In this document: one piece after another, positions 40,812 to 51,277 of the stretch | Numbering within the stretch: the first letter of the stretch is position 1 | How the letters are laid out: each line of letters opens with the position of its first letter | Assembly: GCF_010726245.1 (NCBI RefSeq) | Contig: NZ_AP022561.1 | Span: 1,054,001-1,118,000, forward strand | From: Mycolicibacterium aichiense | Lineage (GTDB): Bacteria > Actinomycetota > Actinomycetes > Mycobacteriales > Mycobacteriaceae | Direction: 5' to 3' | DNA length: 64,000 nucleotides | Translations under genes and position numbers: made by a program | Notes under the pieces: generated by a model | Databases searched by the model: none | What the model was told of the DNA's origin: nothing | Seen by the model: only the letters and a program-made list of their open reading frames with translations

Positions 40812-41417
40812 ATGGCTCGTTATACCGGACCCGCTACCCGCAAGTCGCGCCGCCTCGGCGTCGACCTGGTCGGTGGAGATCAGTCGTTCGAGAAGCGCCC
40901 CTACCCGCCCGGCCAGCACGGTCGCGCGCGGATCAAGGAGAGCGAATACCGTCAGCAGCTGCAGGAGAAGCAGAAGGCTCGCTTCACCTACGGCGTGATG
41001 GAGAAGCAGTTCCGCAAGTACTACGAAGAGGCCAACCGGTCCACCGGCAAGACCGGTGAGAACCTGCTCCAGATCCTGGAGACCCGGCTGGACAACGTCG
41101 TGTACCGCGCCGGCCTGGCGCGTACCCGCCGGATGGCTCGCCAGCTGGTCAGCCACGGCCACTTCACCGTCAATGGCGTCAAGGTCAACATCCCGAGCTA
41201 CCGGGTGTCGCAGTACGACATCATCGACATCAAGGACAAGTCGCTGAACACCTTCCCGTTCGAGCTGTCCCGGCAGACCGCCGGCGAGCGCCCGATCCCG
41301 TCCTGGCTGCAGGTCGTGGGGGAGCGTCAGCGAATCCTCGTCCACCAGTTGCCCACTCGCGAGCAGATCCAGGTCCCGCTCGCCGAGCAGCTGATCGTCG
41401 AGTTCTACTCGAAGTAA
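40812..41417 (+). CDS. rpsD: 30S ribosomal protein S4 (zinc-free form)
   Basis: A 201-residue primary rRNA-binding protein with an S4 domain (residues 93-155). The N-terminal zinc-ligand cysteines found in C+ S4 proteins are absent, so this is the C- form. GGGAGGATAAAGAAAA upstream supplies the ribosome site. In E. coli S4 is the repressor of this operon. Confidence 0.97.
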   Translation: MARYTGPATRKSRRLGVDLVGGDQSFEKRPYPPGQHGRARIKESEYRQQLQEKQKARFTYGVMEKQFRKYYEEANRSTGKTGENLLQILETRLDNVVYRAGLARTRRMARQLVSHGHFTVNGVKVNIPSYRVSQYDIIDIKDKSLNTFPFELSRQTAGERPIPSWLQVVGERQRILVHQLPTREQIQVPLAEQLIVEFYSK

Positions 41418-41469
41418 AGAAGACGACGCAGTCCTCTGCGGGGCCAACCGGTCCCTGTGGATCACTTAA

Positions 41470-42564
<1,095 letters not shown>

Positions 42565-42624
42565 CTACACAACAGTCCCGGTCCTACCTGATACGGGGAC
42601 CGGCCCCATTTAGGAGAAGTCGCA

Positions 42625-43233
42625 ATGCCCAAGCCCACCAAGGGTCCTCGCCTCGGCGGGTCGTCCTCGCACCAGAAGGCGATTCTGGCCAACCTGGCCA
42701 CATCGCTGTTCGAGCACGGCCGGATCAAGACCACCGAGCCGAAGGCGCGGGCGTTGCGTCCGTACGCGGAGAAGCTCATCACCCACGCCAAGAAGGGTGC
42801 GCTGCACAACCGGCGTGAGGTGATGAAGAAGATTCGCGACAAGGACGTCGTGCACGCTCTGTTCGCCGAGATCGCGCCGTTCTTCGCCGACCGCAACGGC
42901 GGCTACACCCGCATCATCAAGGTCGAGCCGCGCAAGGGCGACAACGCCCCGATGGCGGTCATCGAACTGGTGCGGGAGAAGACGGTGACCTCGGAGGCAA
43001 ACCGGGCTCGCAAGAGCTCGGCCGCCAAGGCGGCACCGGTGGCAGCCGCTGCCGCGCCGCAGGCCGCGGTGGAGCCGGAAGAGGCCGTCGGCCCGGAGGC
43101 TGAAGAGTCGATCGAAGCCGTCGAGGCCGAGGATGCCGGCATCGCCGATGCGCAGACCGCCGAGGCTGCCGACGAGGTCGCCGAGGAGAAGGCTGAAGAA
43201 TCCGCCGAGGATTCGGACGCTGACAAGTCCTGA
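42625..43233 (+). CDS. rplQ: 50S ribosomal protein L17 with long acidic tail
   Basis: A 202-residue L17. The conserved core ([21 protein letters not shown] to VIELVREK) ends near residue 118. The rest is an Ala/Glu-rich, strongly acidic extension that E. coli L17 (127 aa) lacks and that other mycobacteria carry in varying lengths. Its role is unknown. The stop is four bases before the truA start. Confidence 0.96.
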   Translation: MPKPTKGPRLGGSSSHQKAILANLATSLFEHGRIKTTEPKARALRPYAEKLITHAKKGALHNRREVMKKIRDKDVVHALFAEIAPFFADRNGGYTRIIKVEPRKGDNAPMAVIELVREKTVTSEANRARKSSAAKAAPVAAAAAPQAAVEPEEAVGPEAEESIEAVEAEDAGIADAQTAEAADEVAEEKAEESAEDSDADKS

Positions 43234-43237
43234 CGCT

Positions 43238-44119
43238 GTGAGTACGAACGAGCCCGTCACCGATAGCGGTGGCGGGCTCGTTCGTCTGCGGCTCGACATC
43301 GCGTACGACGGAACCGATTTCACCGGTTGGGCGGCGCAGGAAGGCCACCGCACGGTCACCGGTGTCCTCGAGGAGGCCCTGTCGACGGTCTTCCGGGAGC
43401 CGGTCCGGGTCTTCGGCGCCGGTCGCACCGACACCGGAGTGCATGCCACCGGGCAGGTGGCCCATCTTGACGTACCGGCCAACGCCCTGGCCCACGCGTA
43501 CCCGCGTCACGCTCGGCCCGGCGACCCCGAGTTCCTGCCGCTGGTTCGCCGATTGGCCCGGTTCCTGCCGCAGGACGTCCGGGTTCGCGAGATCACCCGC
43601 GCCCCGGCCGGATTCGATGCCCGTTTCTCGGCTTTGCGTCGGCACTACGAATACCGGCTGTCGCTTGCGCCGTTCGGTGTGGAGCCGCAGTCCGCGCGAT
43701 ACGTGACACCCTGGTCGAAGCCGTTGGACGTTGACGCCATGAGTTCGGCGTCCCGGCATCTGGTGGGATTGCACGATTTCGCCGCCTTCTGTCGCCACCG
43801 GCCCGGTGCGACGACCATCCGCGACCTGCAGCGCCTGGACTGGGTGCGCGACGGTGACGCGGTGACGGCCTACGTCACCGCCGACGCGTTCTGCTGGTCG
43901 ATGGTGCGCTCACTCGTCGGTGCGCTCCTCGCGGTCGGGCAGGGTCGTCGCGAACCGTCTTGGTGCGCAACGCTGTTGACCGCACACGCCCGCTCCAGTG
44001 ACTTCGCCGCGGCACCGGCTCGGGGCCTGACGCTGACCGGCGTGGACTACCCGCCGGATGACGAGCTCGCCGCACGCATCACCGTCACCCGCGATCTGCG
44101 GACGCTGGACAGGCCTTAG
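43238..44119 (+). CDS. truA: tRNA pseudouridine(38-40) synthase
   Basis: A 293-residue enzyme. [16 protein letters not shown] and the catalytic Asp in [19 protein letters not shown] are intact, as is [18 protein letters not shown] 43238 is the only plausible start: there is no in-frame alternative before the conserved core. No Shine-Dalgarno precedes it, so initiation probably relies on ribosomes finishing rplQ. Codons 3-16 form half of an 18-bp hairpin. The last four bases overlap the convergent cutinase gene. Confidence 0.95.
   Translation: MSTNEPVTDSGGGLVRLRLDIAYDGTDFTGWAAQEGHRTVTGVLEEALSTVFREPVRVFGAGRTDTGVHATGQVAHLDVPANALAHAYPRHARPGDPEFLPLVRRLARFLPQDVRVREITRAPAGFDARFSALRRHYEYRLSLAPFGVEPQSARYVTPWSKPLDVDAMSSASRHLVGLHDFAAFCRHRPGATTIRDLQRLDWVRDGDAVTAYVTADAFCWSMVRSLVGALLAVGQGRREPSWCATLLTAHARSSDFAAAPARGLTLTGVDYPPDDELAARITVTRDLRTLDRP
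43244..43285 (+). terminator. 18-bp hairpin at the rplQ-truA junction, inside the truA start
   Basis: Left arm 43244-43261 and right arm 43268-43285 pair at 18 of 18 positions, one of them U-G, with a 6-base loop (GATAGC). No T-run follows. It begins 11 bases after the rplQ stop and 6 bases into truA. It could be the operon's terminator, an attenuator for truA, or a mark that protects the 3' end of the ribosomal mRNA. Confidence 0.6.
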
Positions 44120-44799
44120 AGCTTGCCCGCCACGAAATCGGCGGCCTGGTCGATCATCCCGGCCTTCTGATAGGCGGCGGCGAGGTGGTCGGGCCAGTTG
44201 GCTTCCCAGGTGTCCGGGTCGGCGGGATTGCAGATCGGGTCTGCGCCGTGGCACAGCTCGATGGTTCGGTCCCGGTACTCCGGACTGAAATTCGTGATCG
44301 GCCCCAACCACTGGGTTCCGTTGCCGAACAACGCGACTGCCGCGATGTGGCTACCGGCGTCCGGCGGGAGGAGGGTCTTGAAGCCCAGAATCGGGATGGG
44401 AACTGCCAGTGCCATGTCGGTGGCCGCCGCGCCGAGCGAGTACCCGCCGAGGACCAACCGGGTATTCGGGCAATTGTTGATGTTGTAGATGACGCGCTGG
44501 CTGATGTCGTTGGCGCCGACGTCGACCTGGTTGTCGGCGGGGTACTTCACCGCGTAGAGGCCGATGTTGCGGTGAACGCGCGAGCGTAGTGCGCTGACGA
44601 ACTGGTTGCCGATGATTCCCGCGCCGGGGGATTCGAGGCGGCCCCGCGCAAAGATCACCTCCACGTCGGGGCAGCCCGCAGCGGAAGCCTGCGGCGCAGA
44701 CACCACGCCACCGCCGGGCAGTGGAGTCGGGCCGAGCACCATCGCCGCTGCTGCGGCGACCACCGTGACCGCACGGGTCAGCGTCCCCCGAATACGCAT
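44116..44799 (-). CDS. Cutinase-like esterase 1
   Basis: A 227-residue secreted serine esterase. The signal peptide ends near QASAAGC; the mature part starts [14 protein letters not shown]. The nucleophile lies in [11 protein letters not shown], the Asp in GADPICN, and a His downstream (PDHLAAAYQ). Paired cysteines are conserved. Mycobacterial homologues (Culp proteins) hydrolyse lipid esters. It is the last of four tandem copies in transcription order, 3 bp after copy 2, and overlaps truA by 4 bp. Confidence 0.88.
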   Translation of the reverse strand: MRIRGTLTRAVTVVAAAAAMVLGPTPLPGGGVVSAPQASAAGCPDVEVIFARGRLESPGAGIIGNQFVSALRSRVHRNIGLYAVKYPADNQVDVGANDISQRVIYNINNCPNTRLVLGGYSLGAAATDMALAVPIPILGFKTLLPPDAGSHIAAVALFGNGTQWLGPITNFSPEYRDRTIELCHGADPICNPADPDTWEANWPDHLAAAYQKAGMIDQAADFVAGKL

Positions 44800-44802
44800 G
44801 AA

Positions 44803-45465
44803 TCAGAGCCTGTCTGCGGTGAATTGGGCGGCCTGGTCAACCAGACCCGAGCCGATGTACGCGTCCTGCAGATGCGAGTTCCAGTTGTCGGCAAGGGTGC
44901 TCGGATCGATCCCGTTGCAGATCGGGTCGTCCACGTTGCACTGGTCGATGGTCTTGGGACCGTAGACCGGACTGTTGGCCGCCGACACCGGTCCGAAGAT
45001 GCTGCGGGTGCCGTTGCCGAACAACACCACCGCCGCAACGTGATCGGCGACCGAGGCGGGCAGCGGGGAGTTGAAGCCGAATTGCGCCTTGTTGGAGCCG
45101 ACCACGACGTCGACCACCGCGGCACCCAGCGAGTAGCCGCCCGGCACCTGGCGGGTGTTGGGGCAGTTGGTCGCCATGTATTGCATGTGCCGGCTCAGGT
45201 CATTGGCGCCCGGCACGATGTCCCAGTCGGCGATGTAGTTGACCCCGTACACCCCGACGCTCTTCGGGGTTTTGGCCCGCAGCGAATCGACGAACGCCTG
45301 GCCGATGCGGCCGATGCCGGGCGGCTCGAAGCGTCCGCGCGCGAAGATGACCTCCGCGTCGGGGCAGTCGGCTGCGGACGCCACGGCGGTCGGCAACAGT
45401 GATGCGGCCACGGACATCACCGCCGCCGCCGCGCTCAGAACCGTTTTCGCCCGCACTCCAGCCAT
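44803..45465 (-). CDS. Cutinase-like esterase 2
   Basis: A 220-residue secreted protein. ATG 45465 begins MAGVRAKTVL, a signal peptide ending [23 protein letters not shown], nucleophile [11 protein letters not shown], Asp in DDPICNG and His in NSHLQDAY complete the triad. The residue before the nucleophile motif is Pro (VPGGYSLG) instead of Leu. It is closest to copy 1, with both having GYSLG and an N-terminal ARGR rather than ARGT. Confidence 0.88.
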   Translation of the reverse strand: MAGVRAKTVLSAAAAVMSVAASLLPTAVASAADCPDAEVIFARGRFEPPGIGRIGQAFVDSLRAKTPKSVGVYGVNYIADWDIVPGANDLSRHMQYMATNCPNTRQVPGGYSLGAAVVDVVVGSNKAQFGFNSPLPASVADHVAAVVLFGNGTRSIFGPVSAANSPVYGPKTIDQCNVDDPICNGIDPSTLADNWNSHLQDAYIGSGLVDQAAQFTADRL

Positions 45466-45511
45466 GGTAGACGAGCCTGGGAGAATGCTGGCAGCAAATA
45501 AAATTGCGCGG

Positions 45512-46183
45512 CTACAGCAGCCCGGCGAGGAAGCCGGCCGCCTGCGCGGGCGCCGGGCCCTGCTCGTAATCGGTGTGCGCGAACGGATTGCGACCGCGCG
45601 AGCAGATCGGGTCGCCGTCGTTGCAGAGGTCGACGCCCTTACCCGCGAACGCCCCGCCGGCCGACGTGATCGGGATGCTGAATTTGGTGGACGGATTGCC
45701 GAAGACCGCCAGCCCGGCGACACGGTTGGCCAGGTTGCCCGGCAGTGGGGGCGCCGAGCCGATGTCACCGACCTTATTGCCCAGCGGGGGAATGCCGACC
45801 AACATGTCCACCACCGCGGCGCCTTGGGAGTAGCCGCCCAGAACGAATTTGGTCGCCGGGCAGGCCGCGGCCATCGTGGCGATGTGATTGGTCGCGTCCG
45901 TGGCGCCGTCAGCGGCACCCAGGAAGTCGTAGGTCGCGGGGTAGTTCACCGCATAGGCGCTCACCGAGCGTCCACCCAGTTGGCCCTGCAGATTGTCGAC
46001 GAGAGCTTGCCCGACGCGGCCGATGCCGGCCGGCTCGCTGGTCCCGCGCGCGAAGACCACCTCGACGTCGGGGCACGGCTCGGCCTGGGCTACCGGGGCG
46101 ATGGTGATCGGCGACAGGATCGCCGTCGCTGCGAACGAGGCAACACCGAGTTTGCGGAGTGATGTCATGGTCGGCCTGGCCAT
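45512..46183 (-). CDS. Cutinase-like esterase 3
   Basis: A 223-residue protein with signal peptide ending VAQAEPC. CPDVEVVFARGTSEPAG, nucleophile GGYSQGAAVVD, Asp in DGDPICSRG and His in FAHTDYEQG are all present. It is the classical GYSQG type. ATG 46183 has AAGGGGG about ten bases upstream; an internal ATG five codons later is less likely. Confidence 0.9.
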   Translation of the reverse strand: MARPTMTSLRKLGVASFAATAILSPITIAPVAQAEPCPDVEVVFARGTSEPAGIGRVGQALVDNLQGQLGGRSVSAYAVNYPATYDFLGAADGATDATNHIATMAAACPATKFVLGGYSQGAAVVDMLVGIPPLGNKVGDIGSAPPLPGNLANRVAGLAVFGNPSTKFSIPITSAGGAFAGKGVDLCNDGDPICSRGRNPFAHTDYEQGPAPAQAAGFLAGLL

Positions 46184-46260
46184 GCTGATGAGACCCCCTT
46201 GGTCGCGAGCATTCGGCTAATAGTCACACACGTGGCTGGGAGGCCCAAACCGCCGGTGAT

Positions 46261-46917
46261 CTAGAGCAGCCCGGCGACGAAGGAGGCCGCCTGAACCGCC
46301 GACCCGTCGCTGTTGTAGATGCGGTGAGCCTGGACGTCGTCACCGCTGCTGCAAATCGGATCCCCGGCGTTGCACAGGTCGATGGCCCGGCTGCCGTAGA
46401 CCGCGCTGCTGGTCAGGGGCAGGCCGACCTTGGTGGTGGGGTTGCCGAAGACGGCCAGAGCGGCGACGTGGTCCGGCACGTTCGGCGGCAACGGGTTGGT
46501 GAAACCCACCGCCGGGAAGGGGACCGAGGTGATGATGTCGATGATCGCCGCCCCCTGCGAGTACCCGCCGAGCACCAATCGGGTGTTCGGGCAGTCGTTC
46601 ACCACACCCTGGATGAACGCGCTCGCGTCGTTGGCGCCGTTGGCGGCGGCCAGGAAGTCGTAGCTGGCGGGGTAGTCCACCGCGTAGACACCCATCGAGC
46701 GGTTGCCGATCTTGCCGCGCAGCGAGTTGACGAAAGCCTGCCCGACCCGCCCGATGCCCGGCGGTTCGTCGGTGCCGCGGGCGAACACCACCTGCACGTC
46801 ATTGCAGGCCGCCGCCGCGGTTGGCAGTGCGGCCGGGCTGACCAGCGCGAACATTGCGGTGAGGACGGCAGCGGAGGCGGCCAGCAGGAAACGCTTCGGC
46901 GCAGCGGTTGATGTCAC
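46261..46917 (-). CDS. Cutinase-like esterase 4
   Basis: A 218-residue protein: signal peptide ending TAAAAC, CNDVQVVFARGTDEPPG, nucleophile GGYSQGAAIID, Asp in AGDPICSSG and His in QAHRIYN. It begins with GTG; TAACAT (46929-46924 on the minus strand) ends six bases before it, so this first copy of the array may be leaderless. The 77-bp gap to copy 3 holds nothing recognisable. Confidence 0.9.
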   Translation of the reverse strand: MTSTAAPKRFLLAASAAVLTAMFALVSPAALPTAAAACNDVQVVFARGTDEPPGIGRVGQAFVNSLRGKIGNRSMGVYAVDYPASYDFLAAANGANDASAFIQGVVNDCPNTRLVLGGYSQGAAIIDIITSVPFPAVGFTNPLPPNVPDHVAALAVFGNPTTKVGLPLTSSAVYGSRAIDLCNAGDPICSSGDDVQAHRIYNSDGSAVQAASFVAGLL

Positions 46918-46979
46918 ATCTGGATGTTACAGATGAGAGCGGAGTTTCATTCCCGACGTTTGCTTGCGCGCCGCGGAAA

Positions 46980-47975
46980 TCAGCTTCGCGCGGCGACTTC
47001 CTCGATCGGTCCGGCATCGGGCCACGTCGCTGCGGTGACCGCCGTGCTGCGGTCACCCTGGCGGGCCAGGGCCAGGCCCAGGAGGACCACCACACCGCCG
47101 ACCGCTTGGACCGGGGTAACCGCTTCACCCAGCAGCACCCACGCCGACAACACGGCGAACAGCACCTCGCCGAGGCCGACCAGAGAGGCGAAGCTCGGGC
47201 GCAACCGCGCCACACCGCTGATGCCCAGCGTGTAGGCGATCGCGGTGGCCACCACGGCAAGCATCACCACCGGAACCCACCAGGGCACGGTCAATCCGGC
47301 GACGACCGCGTCGTTGGCGGTGAAGACCAGCGGCATGACGCCGGTCAGTCCCAGCAACAGCACGGCGACCGTGCCGACCACGAGGCCGCCCGCGGCCAGG
47401 GTGATCGAGCTCAGGCCAGTGCCGTCGGCGCTGACCTCATCGGACATCATGAAGTAGCAAGCCGCACAGATCGCCGCACCCAAACCCCACAGAACGCCGG
47501 CCGTGTTGATGTGTGCGCCCTCGAAAACGTTGAGCACCAACATGATTCCGGCGACAGCGAGCGCAACTCCGGCCAGTGTCATGGCGCGTGGGCGACGCCG
47601 GGTGGTACCCCAGATCCAGCCGACGACGAGGATGGGTGCGGTGTATTCGAGCAGCAGTGCCACGCCGACCGACAGATGAGAGACGGCGTTGTAGTAGCAG
47701 AGCTGGGCCCCGGCGATCGGGACGAGCCCGTAGGCCACCACGACGCGGGCGTGCGCGCGGGCCTCGCGGACCCAGCCGGGCTTGACGATGGTGGCGAAGA
47801 TGGCCATCACCAGCGCGCCGCCGGCGAGCCGGGCGGTGACGGCGGCGGTCGGCGACCAGCCGGCGCCCATCAGCGATTTGGCGAATGGGCCGGACATGCC
47901 GAACGTGAACGCCGATCCGATGGCGAACATCAGCCCAAGCCGGAAGTGGTCGTGGGTGCGGACCAGCGTCGACAT
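46980..47975 (-). CDS. DMT-family (EamA) exporter, RhtA-like
   Basis: A 331-residue protein with ten membrane helices in two EamA repeats (about 10-140 and 160-300). AGAQLCYYNAVSHLSVGVALLLEY and PSFASLVGLGEVLFAVLSAW are typical of the RhtA-like amino-acid/metabolite exporters. The substrate is not visible. It is divergent from a CGNR regulator, which may control it. Confidence 0.85.
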   Translation of the reverse strand: MSTLVRTHDHFRLGLMFAIGSAFTFGMSGPFAKSLMGAGWSPTAAVTARLAGGALVMAIFATIVKPGWVREARAHARVVVAYGLVPIAGAQLCYYNAVSHLSVGVALLLEYTAPILVVGWIWGTTRRRPRAMTLAGVALAVAGIMLVLNVFEGAHINTAGVLWGLGAAICAACYFMMSDEVSADGTGLSSITLAAGGLVVGTVAVLLLGLTGVMPLVFTANDAVVAGLTVPWWVPVVMLAVVATAIAYTLGISGVARLRPSFASLVGLGEVLFAVLSAWVLLGEAVTPVQAVGGVVVLLGLALARQGDRSTAVTAATWPDAGPIEEVAARS

Positions 47976-48013
47976 GAGGCACTCCCCGGATGTAATGAGT
48001 AAAATCGATGTTG

Positions 48014-48069
48014 GTCATGACACTACGTCCGGAGGAAGTCATGAGTCAAATGCTTTTCAGTCATGACAC
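48014..48069. promoter_or_regulatory. Three phased GTCATGA repeats between DMT exporter and CGNR regulator
   Basis: GTCATGACAC occurs at 48014-48023 and again at 48060-48069, each containing the palindrome GTCATGAC. A third, partial copy (GTCATGA) is at 48038-48044, overlapping the regulator's ATG. Spacings of 24 and 22 bp place all three on roughly one face of the helix. This looks like an autoregulatory operator. Confidence 0.4.
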
Positions 48070-48616
48070 AGAGCTCACGTTGCGGGCTGCCTGTGCGCTG
48101 ATCAACAGCGACCGCGTCGACGGTGAGCTGCTCGGCGACCAGCGAGCGCTGGACGACTACCTGAGCAGCTGGGGCTGGACCGGCCGGCGCGATCGCGACG
48201 ACGCCGAGGTGTCGGCGGTGCACACGCTGCGCGGCCGGCTGGGCCGGATCTGGGCGGCCGCCTCCGACGAGGAGCGTGCCGTCGGTCAGATCAACGCACT
48301 GCTGTCGGACACCCGCGCCTCCCCGTGGCTGACGCGGCATCCGGAGATGCCGGAGTGGCACCTGCACCTGGCGTCCATTCACGATCCGCTGGCCCAGCGG
48401 ATGGGTGCCGAGATGGCGATGTCGCTGGCCGATTTGGTGCGCGCCGGTGAACTGCGCCGGCTCAAGATCTGTGCGGCCCCGGACTGCGAAGCGGTGTTGA
48501 TCGACCTGTCCCGCAACCGCTCCCGGATGTTCTGCGACACCGGCAACTGCGGTAATCGTCAGCACGTCGCCGCCTACCGGGAGCGCCGCTCGAAAGAGGG
48601 GCCTGTTGATGAGTGA
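48041..48616 (+). CDS. CGNR zinc-finger (ABATE-domain) regulator
   Basis: About 191 residues. The N-terminal stress-type ABATE domain (residues 8-130) precedes a C-terminal zinc finger with CAAPDCEAVLID, MFCDTGNCGNRQHVAAYRER containing the CGNR signature. Such proteins are putative DNA-binding regulators beside transporters. ATG 48041 has a strong GGAGGAAGTC upstream; an in-frame ATG at 48008 lacks this. Confidence 0.88.
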   Translation: MSQMLFSHDTELTLRAACALINSDRVDGELLGDQRALDDYLSSWGWTGRRDRDDAEVSAVHTLRGRLGRIWAAASDEERAVGQINALLSDTRASPWLTRHPEMPEWHLHLASIHDPLAQRMGAEMAMSLADLVRAGELRRLKICAAPDCEAVLIDLSRNRSRMFCDTGNCGNRQHVAAYRERRSKEGPVDE

Positions 48617-48639
48617 CATCAGCGCCTAAGCAGGTGTTC

Positions 48640-48645
48640 TAGCGT
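48640..48645 (+). promoter_or_regulatory. -10 element of eccB4
   Basis: TAGCGT followed by seven bases and ATG 48653; the arrangement equals that before the kdp leader peptide. Suggests a leaderless eccB4 transcript. Confidence 0.4.
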
Positions 48646-48652
48646 CACCCAG

Positions 48653-50002
48653 ATGGCGGGCCGCCCACCCCTTCGCGCTCAGTTGAGTGCGCGGCGATTT
48701 CTTGTGCGCCGCTTGGAGTATGCGGTCCTGGCGCGGCAGCTGCCGGCCCTTGACGACCCCGTTCGGGCCCGAAAGCTCGCACTCCTCGTCGGCTGCGGTG
48801 TGGCAGGGGTTGCCGTGGTCCTCGACACGATCCTGGGATCGACGGCCCGTCACGTCATTCCCGGCGATGCGACGGTGGTGATGACTCGGCAGTCCGGCGC
48901 CCTGTTCGTCAGGATCGACGACGGCCTGCGCCCGGTGGCGAACCTGACGTCGGCCCGTTTGATCCTGGGTTCGCCGGTCACACCGCGACTGGTCGACGAG
49001 GCCGCGCTCGGCGATACGGCTACCGGCCCGATTCTGGGGATCCCCGGCGCGCCTGCATCATTCGGACGCGTGATGGCGCCCCGCGAGGTGAGATGGGCGG
49101 TGTGCGACGACGCCGACGGGAACACCACTGTCGCCGCCGGCGACGACTCCATACCGCCAGACCTGGACCCGCGCAGCGCCGTCGTCGCCACGGTGGCGCA
49201 CGGTGACGGATCGGCCTACCTGCTGTACGCCGGCACGCGAGCCATGCTCGATCCGGGTGACCCGGCCACCGCGCGCGCCTTGCGGATCACCGACGCGACA
49301 ATGCGCACGGTGTCCCCGACCCTGCTCAACACGATCCCCGAAGTGCCTGCGATCGGTCCACCCCGGATCGCCGGAATGGGACAACCATCCGGATTGAGCG
49401 GTGTCGCGGTCGGAACCGTCCTGCGCGTTGTCGGGACCGGGTCACCCCAGTTTTACGTCGCGTTGCGTGGCGGCCTCCAGCGCATCGGTCGGCTGGCCGC
49501 CGAACTCATCCGGTTCAGCGACCCGGCCGCGCAGGCCGAGACCACCGAGGTGCCACCAGAACTGATCGCGCGCACCCCGCTGGTCGACACCCTGCCGGTC
49601 GGCGCCTACCCCGATGATCCGCCCGCACTCCTCGGCGACGGCGACGACATCTGTGCGACGTGGATGTCCGGACACAGTGGTGTTGCCGTCGGACCGCAGC
49701 CTGTCGACCGTCCCGGCACCGTCACCCTGGCCGGATCCGACGGGGACGGGCCCGCCGTCGACGGCGTGCGGATGATCTCCGGCGTCAGCCTGGATGTCAC
49801 CGGCGGACCGGGAACGGGACGCCACCTCGTCACCAGTGCGGGAGTTCGCTTCCCCGTGCCTGATTCGGCTACCGCTGCGCTCGGGCTCGGTGGTGCTCCT
49901 GCCGCAGCACCGTGGTCGATCCTCAGAGCACTCCCTGCGGGTTCCCAATTGGACCGGGACGCCGCCCTAGTCGGCCGGGACGTGCCCGGCGCGGCGCCGT
50001 AG
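48653..50002 (+). CDS. eccB4: EccB4, ESX-4 core membrane component
   Basis: A 449-residue type VII secretion subunit. A short cytoplasmic part with SARRFLVRRLEYAVLARQL precedes one membrane helix (LALLVGCGVAGVAVVL, about 42-58), and the large remainder is the periplasmic EccB domain (for example APREVRWAVCDD). It ends without the long tails of other EccB proteins. The last 36 bp overlap the end of convergent mycP4. Confidence 0.93.
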   Translation: MAGRPPLRAQLSARRFLVRRLEYAVLARQLPALDDPVRARKLALLVGCGVAGVAVVLDTILGSTARHVIPGDATVVMTRQSGALFVRIDDGLRPVANLTSARLILGSPVTPRLVDEAALGDTATGPILGIPGAPASFGRVMAPREVRWAVCDDADGNTTVAAGDDSIPPDLDPRSAVVATVAHGDGSAYLLYAGTRAMLDPGDPATARALRITDATMRTVSPTLLNTIPEVPAIGPPRIAGMGQPSGLSGVAVGTVLRVVGTGSPQFYVALRGGLQRIGRLAAELIRFSDPAAQAETTEVPPELIARTPLVDTLPVGAYPDDPPALLGDGDDICATWMSGHSGVAVGPQPVDRPGTVTLAGSDGDGPAVDGVRMISGVSLDVTGGPGTGRHLVTSAGVRFPVPDSATAALGLGGAPAAAPWSILRALPAGSQLDRDAALVGRDVPGAAP

Positions 50003-51277
50003 CAGCACCGACGCCGCGGCGACACCGGCCACGCACAGCGCCGCCGCACTTCCCAGCACCGCGTAGCGGTGCTTGTCCTCGGGCCGGGTCGGCAGCGGAG
50101 CCGCCGCTCGCGCCGCCTGGTGCGGCGGTGGTGCACTGGTGTGATCGCTGAGTGCTGCCACGGGGTCGATGACTCCGCTGCCCACCGCGGCGTTCCAGCC
50201 TCGCGCTGGGTGATGTGCGGTGGCCTCGATGCGCGTCATCACCTGGCGGGCGGAGAGTCTCGGGAAGCGGGACCGCACCAGCGCCACTACACCGGCGACC
50301 ACTGGTGCGGCGTAGCTCGTACCCGACATCGAGGCCTGCCCCGCCGCTGTCGGCAGGGCGTTGATGACGCCATCACCGTCCGGGTCCAGCGACACGACGT
50401 TCTCGCCGGGCGCCGCGACGTCGACCCACGGGCCGTTGAGGCTGAATTCCGATGGAGCGCCGTCGGAGCCCACCGAGGCGACCGTCAGGACGTAGTCGTC
50501 GTACCAGGCCGGGCTCGCGATCACAGTGGGCTGTGCCGTCGTGTTCTGGCCGGGGCACTGGCCGTCGCCGCCGACATTTCCCGCGGCGGCGACCACCACG
50601 GAATCCTTGACATCGACTGCATACGACAGCGCCGCGCCGAGCGCACGGTCGTCCACGCTCGATTCGGCACAGGCCACTGACGAGATGCTGATCACCGACG
50701 AACCCATGTCCGCGGCCGTTCGAACGGCCATGGCCAGAGTGCTCACATCCCCGAAGCCGCGCTCACCGGAATCGGCCAACGGGCCGAACTTGTTGCTGGA
50801 CTGCCGAATCCCGATCAGGGTGACCTCCGGAGCGATCCCGGTGAATCCCGTCCCATCTGTCTGATCCGGCGCGGCCCCGATGATGCCCGCGACGACGGTA
50901 CCGTGTCCGTCACAGTCCTGTCTGCCGTCGCCGGTAGAGACATAGTCACCGCCCGCGACGATATCGGGCAACCGGCGATGCGTTGCGATCCCGGTGTCGA
51001 TCACCGCGACGCGCTGACCTGCTCCACGGGTCAGCCGCCACATCGCCGGCACGTCGAATCCGGCCAATTGCGGTGCCTGCGCGCCGGCACCGGCGGGAAG
51101 TGGCACCGTGCACGGCTGGCGTTGTTCGGTCGGCCGGGGTGGAGCGGGCGGAGCAGGCGGTGGCAGCAATGAGTTGTCGATCGGAGGCGGAATGACGGCG
51201 AATGCGGTTGGCGCACAGTTCATCATCATGAGCAACGCCACCGAGAAGGTGCACGCGATCCGCACGGTGAGCCTCAC
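49967..51277 (-). CDS. mycP4: MycP4, ESX-4 mycosin (subtilisin-like protease)
   Basis: A 436-residue membrane-anchored protease. Signal peptide 1-27, Pro-rich segment, then the S8 domain with D94 (AVIDTGI), H125 (CDGHGTVVAG) and S321 (SGTSYAAP). The C-terminal helix (GSAAALCVAGVAAASVLL) anchors it to the membrane. GTG 51277 overlaps the eccD4 stop by GTGA; the frame is open far upstream, but only as a shadow of eccD4. Mycosins stabilise the secretion complex. Confidence 0.94.
   Translation of the reverse strand: MRLTVRIACTFSVALLMMMNCAPTAFAVIPPPIDNSLLPPPAPPAPPRPTEQRQPCTVPLPAGAGAQAPQLAGFDVPAMWRLTRGAGQRVAVIDTGIATHRRLPDIVAGGDYVSTGDGRQDCDGHGTVVAGIIGAAPDQTDGTGFTGIAPEVTLIGIRQSSNKFGPLADSGERGFGDVSTLAMAVRTAADMGSSVISISSVACAESSVDDRALGAALSYAVDVKDSVVVAAAGNVGGDGQCPGQNTTAQPTVIASPAWYDDYVLTVASVGSDGAPSEFSLNGPWVDVAAPGENVVSLDPDGDGVINALPTAAGQASMSGTSYAAPVVAGVVALVRSRFPRLSARQVMTRIEATAHHPARGWNAAVGSGVIDPVAALSDHTSAPPPHQAARAAAPLPTRPEDKHRYAVLGSAAALCVAGVAAASVLLRRRAGHVPAD

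Noticed and set aside
45466..45918. N-terminal extension of cutinase 2 by 151 codons
   Set aside because: The extension overlaps cutinase 3 in another frame and is Arg/Pro/Ser-rich. The signal peptide begins at ATG 45465.
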